Positions 15,940-17,747 of a stretch of 17,747 nucleotides of DNA are shown here, in pieces. The position numbers and the translations under genes are program-made. The notes below the pieces were generated by a model. That model saw nothing but the letters and a program-made list of their open reading frames with translations, did no database searches and was not told the origin of the DNA. This DNA is from Ettlia oleoabundans (Eukaryota > Chlorophyta > Chlorophyceae > Chlamydomonadales): positions 503-18,249 of the forward strand of contig JAAMXP010002912.1 in assembly GCA_019693395.1 (NCBI GenBank). Reading direction: 5' to 3'. Every line of letters begins with the position of its first letter. The first letter of the stretch is position 1.

Positions 15940-16216
15940 GACCACAGCTGGCGGCGGCGCCCAGGTGGCAGCGGGGGGTTCGATGCACACGGCCGGCAGC
16001 CACGCCCAGCGGCTCGATTAGTTGCTTGATTGACCCCATATTGCCAAGGACCAACGCGTTACTCCCTGCATTGCCTCACACACGACGCTGCTGGCCTTTC
16101 TTGCTCACCCCATTCTGAGTTGGCAGACCCCGTCCAGACCCTGGGGTCCCCCCGCTCACCCCACCGCCATCGGTTGCTATTCGCTCGCATCGGATTTAAC
16201 ATATCAACATTAAGCC
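15940..16216. promoter_or_regulatory. ORC4 3' UTR and plastid TPI promoter/5' UTR
   Basis: 277 bases separate the ORC4 stop from the TPI start in the same orientation. No TGTAA polyadenylation signal and no clear TATA box were seen. The TPI start lies in a good context (taagccATGAGC). The spacing is short for an ORC4 3' UTR plus a separate promoter, so some overlap is likely. Confidence 0.45.
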
Positions 16217-17661
16217 ATGAGCTTTGCAACGAGCCTGGTGCACCAGCGGGTGCAGCTGCCCCGCCAGCGATTTAGCGCTGCAGGCAGCAGAAGCGCGCGA
16301 CTGCAAGTCGTCAGCCAATCGCATGGCAAATTTTTCGTGGGAGGGGTGAGTGGAAGCGATGGCTTCGCGCCTCGCGGCGGCGCCATGATCGAGCGCCAAA
16401 GGCAAGGTGGCGGCCTTACGGCGCTGATGTTGCTCTCAACGCCGAGCGCATTGCACTCTTGTAAAGTATTCAACGCGCATTGGGCTGCAAATCGCTGCTG
16501 CAGAACTGGAAGTGCAACGGCACCGTTGAGTCGGTGACGCAGCTAGTGGAGGAGCTGAACGCAGGTGAACCGCTGACAGGATTTATGGATCCTGCATGCG
16601 CATAATCAATTCAATAATGCTAGCATGCTGCTAGCTGGGTTGAGAACATTTGGTCTTGAGCGCTGGCCCTATCAGTTTTCAAGCTGGTGCCGTGCCAAGT
16701 GTGGGTGCCTGCCTTGCTGTTTGTAGCTGCGACAACTCATTCACCCCTCAGGTCTTCACTCAGTCGCCTTCGCCATATGTTGCCTTGCGTCTTTCTTGTT
16801 TGGTGCGTGCAGGCAGCGTGCCAGCTTCAGTTGAGGTTGTGGTGGCCCCCACGTTTCTGCATCTGGACACTGTGATGCGCACCCTCAAAGGACCATACCA
16901 GATAGCGGCACAGGTGCGGCAGAGCGCAGCTGGGGCTCATGACCACTGCATCCACCCTCCTTTCTCGCGTACTTTGCAAATCCAAGCACTGTTGCAGCCT
17001 TTCAAACGGCTGTGGGCAATCAAGCCTGCTTCTAATTGTCGTTACTCACATGCCTCTCAGTGTGCCCTTCACAAGTTCACTCACCCACGCATGTTGGCAT
17101 GCATCCCACCATACCACTACGCAAATAAACAACGAAACATGGCCACGTAATCTAATCAAGCTCAACAGTGCACATGCTTGGCCACCCCGCGCCCCTGATG
17201 TCGCAGAACTGCTGGGTGGGCAAGGGCGGCGCATTCACAGGCGAGGTTTCGGCGGAGATGCTGCGGGATTTTGGTGTTCCATGGGTCATCCTGGGCCACT
17301 CGGGTAAGCCCAGCTTCAAAGCTGCGAGCCTGCTGAACCTGGTCATATCTGATCAGGCAATCAAGGCAGCGCAGCCCTTCATTCCCTTTGATCCACAAGT
17401 CACGTGCACAATGTTCCGTTGTTTCTCTATGGCCTCACAGGTCGGCCGTCGCTCATCTCCCTCCGCTGTTACTGGGCCCATACGCTTCCCGGTTTATTTG
17501 TTTGCAGAGCGTCGCTCCCTGTGCGGTGAGGGTGACGAGTTTGTGGGTGAGAAGTGCGAGTATGCGCTCAGCCAGGGCCTCAAGGTCATCGCTTGCATCG
17601 GCGAGACGCTGCAGCAGCGAGAGAGCGGCCAGATGTTCAACGTGCTGGATGCGCAGCTCAG
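16217..17661 (+). CDS. TPI: chloroplast triosephosphate isomerase, 5' part
   Basis: Visible exons: 16217-16345, 16504-16564, 16813-16913, 17207-17303 and 17508-17661. All introns are GT-AG with consistent phases, and a phase 2 donor (AG/GTGGGT) leads out of the window. About 180 of an expected 280-290 residues are present. The enzyme interconverts dihydroxyacetone phosphate and glyceraldehyde 3-phosphate in the plastid for the Calvin cycle and glycolysis. Residues 1-36 are rich in Ser, Ala, Arg and Gln without acidic residues, as in a plastid transit peptide. The mature barrel starts at GKFFVGGNWKCNGT, with catalytic Lys46 and Asn44. Later blocks are VVVAPTFLHLDTV, NCWVGKGGAFTGEVSAEML, WVILGHSERR (electrophilic His128) and VIACIGETLQQRESG. 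The catalytic Glu block (AYEPVWAIGTG in the family) lies outside. A 70-base-scale third exon split inside NAG-S-VPAS is normal for an algal gene. No defect is seen. Confidence 0.95.
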
Positions 17662-17739
17662 GTGGGTGGTGGACGGGCAGGGGACTGCTGTTCACTCCAA
17701 CTTGCGGATGCAGCGCTGTTTTGTGTGGGGTTTCATCCT

Positions 17740-17747
17740 GGGGGGGG
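17740..17747. repeat. poly-G homopolymer at right edge
   Basis: Eight consecutive G at the window end, inside the TPI intron that begins at 17662. Together with the C14 left edge and the C18 run at the N gap, it suggests sequence breaks at C/G homopolymers. Confidence 0.9.

Overview
This window looks like nuclear DNA of a green alga, most likely a core chlorophyte; the order is not resolved. It is GC-rich, its genes are cut by many short introns (33 to about 460 bases apart from exons as short as 33 bases), and acceptors are mostly of the 'ctgcag/tgcag' type. Proteins carry long Ala/Gln-rich or Pro-rich stretches, and one gene encodes a plastid-type triosephosphate isomerase with a transit peptide. 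All gene models below were built by hand from conserved protein blocks plus splice sites. For the three recognised genes the intron phases close exactly.

Layout: (1) 170-1666, plus strand: the 3' part of an unrecognised gene with an NPD-type domain, a Pro-rich linker and a long Ala/Gln-rich tail. (2) 2203-3247, minus strand: a small, probably secreted Cys-containing protein of unknown function, model uncertain. (3) 3990-10304, minus strand: a complete 18-exon RecQ DNA helicase (875 aa) most like plant RECQL2 and animal RECQ1. (4) 10578-15939, plus strand: a complete 12-exon ORC4, origin recognition complex subunit 4 (877 aa), with a long N-terminal extension carrying repeated AT-hook-like motifs. 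(5) 16217 to the end, plus strand: the 5' part of chloroplast triosephosphate isomerase, cut by the window edge.

RECQL2 and ORC4 are divergent with only 273 bases between their start codons, so two DNA replication/repair genes may share a bidirectional promoter. The most interesting point is the ORC4 N-terminus: it has four GRP cores and one GHP variant in a basic, Gln-rich repeat. This recalls the AT-hook arm of fission yeast Orc4 that binds origins. Second is the helicase gene, where four of 17 introns appear to be GC-AG.

The window starts in a C14 run and ends in a G8 run, and a 4-base N gap abuts a C18 run inside a RECQL2 intron. The sequence is therefore probably limited by homopolymer assembly breaks. 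I saw no convincing tRNA, rRNA, transposon or CRISPR array.
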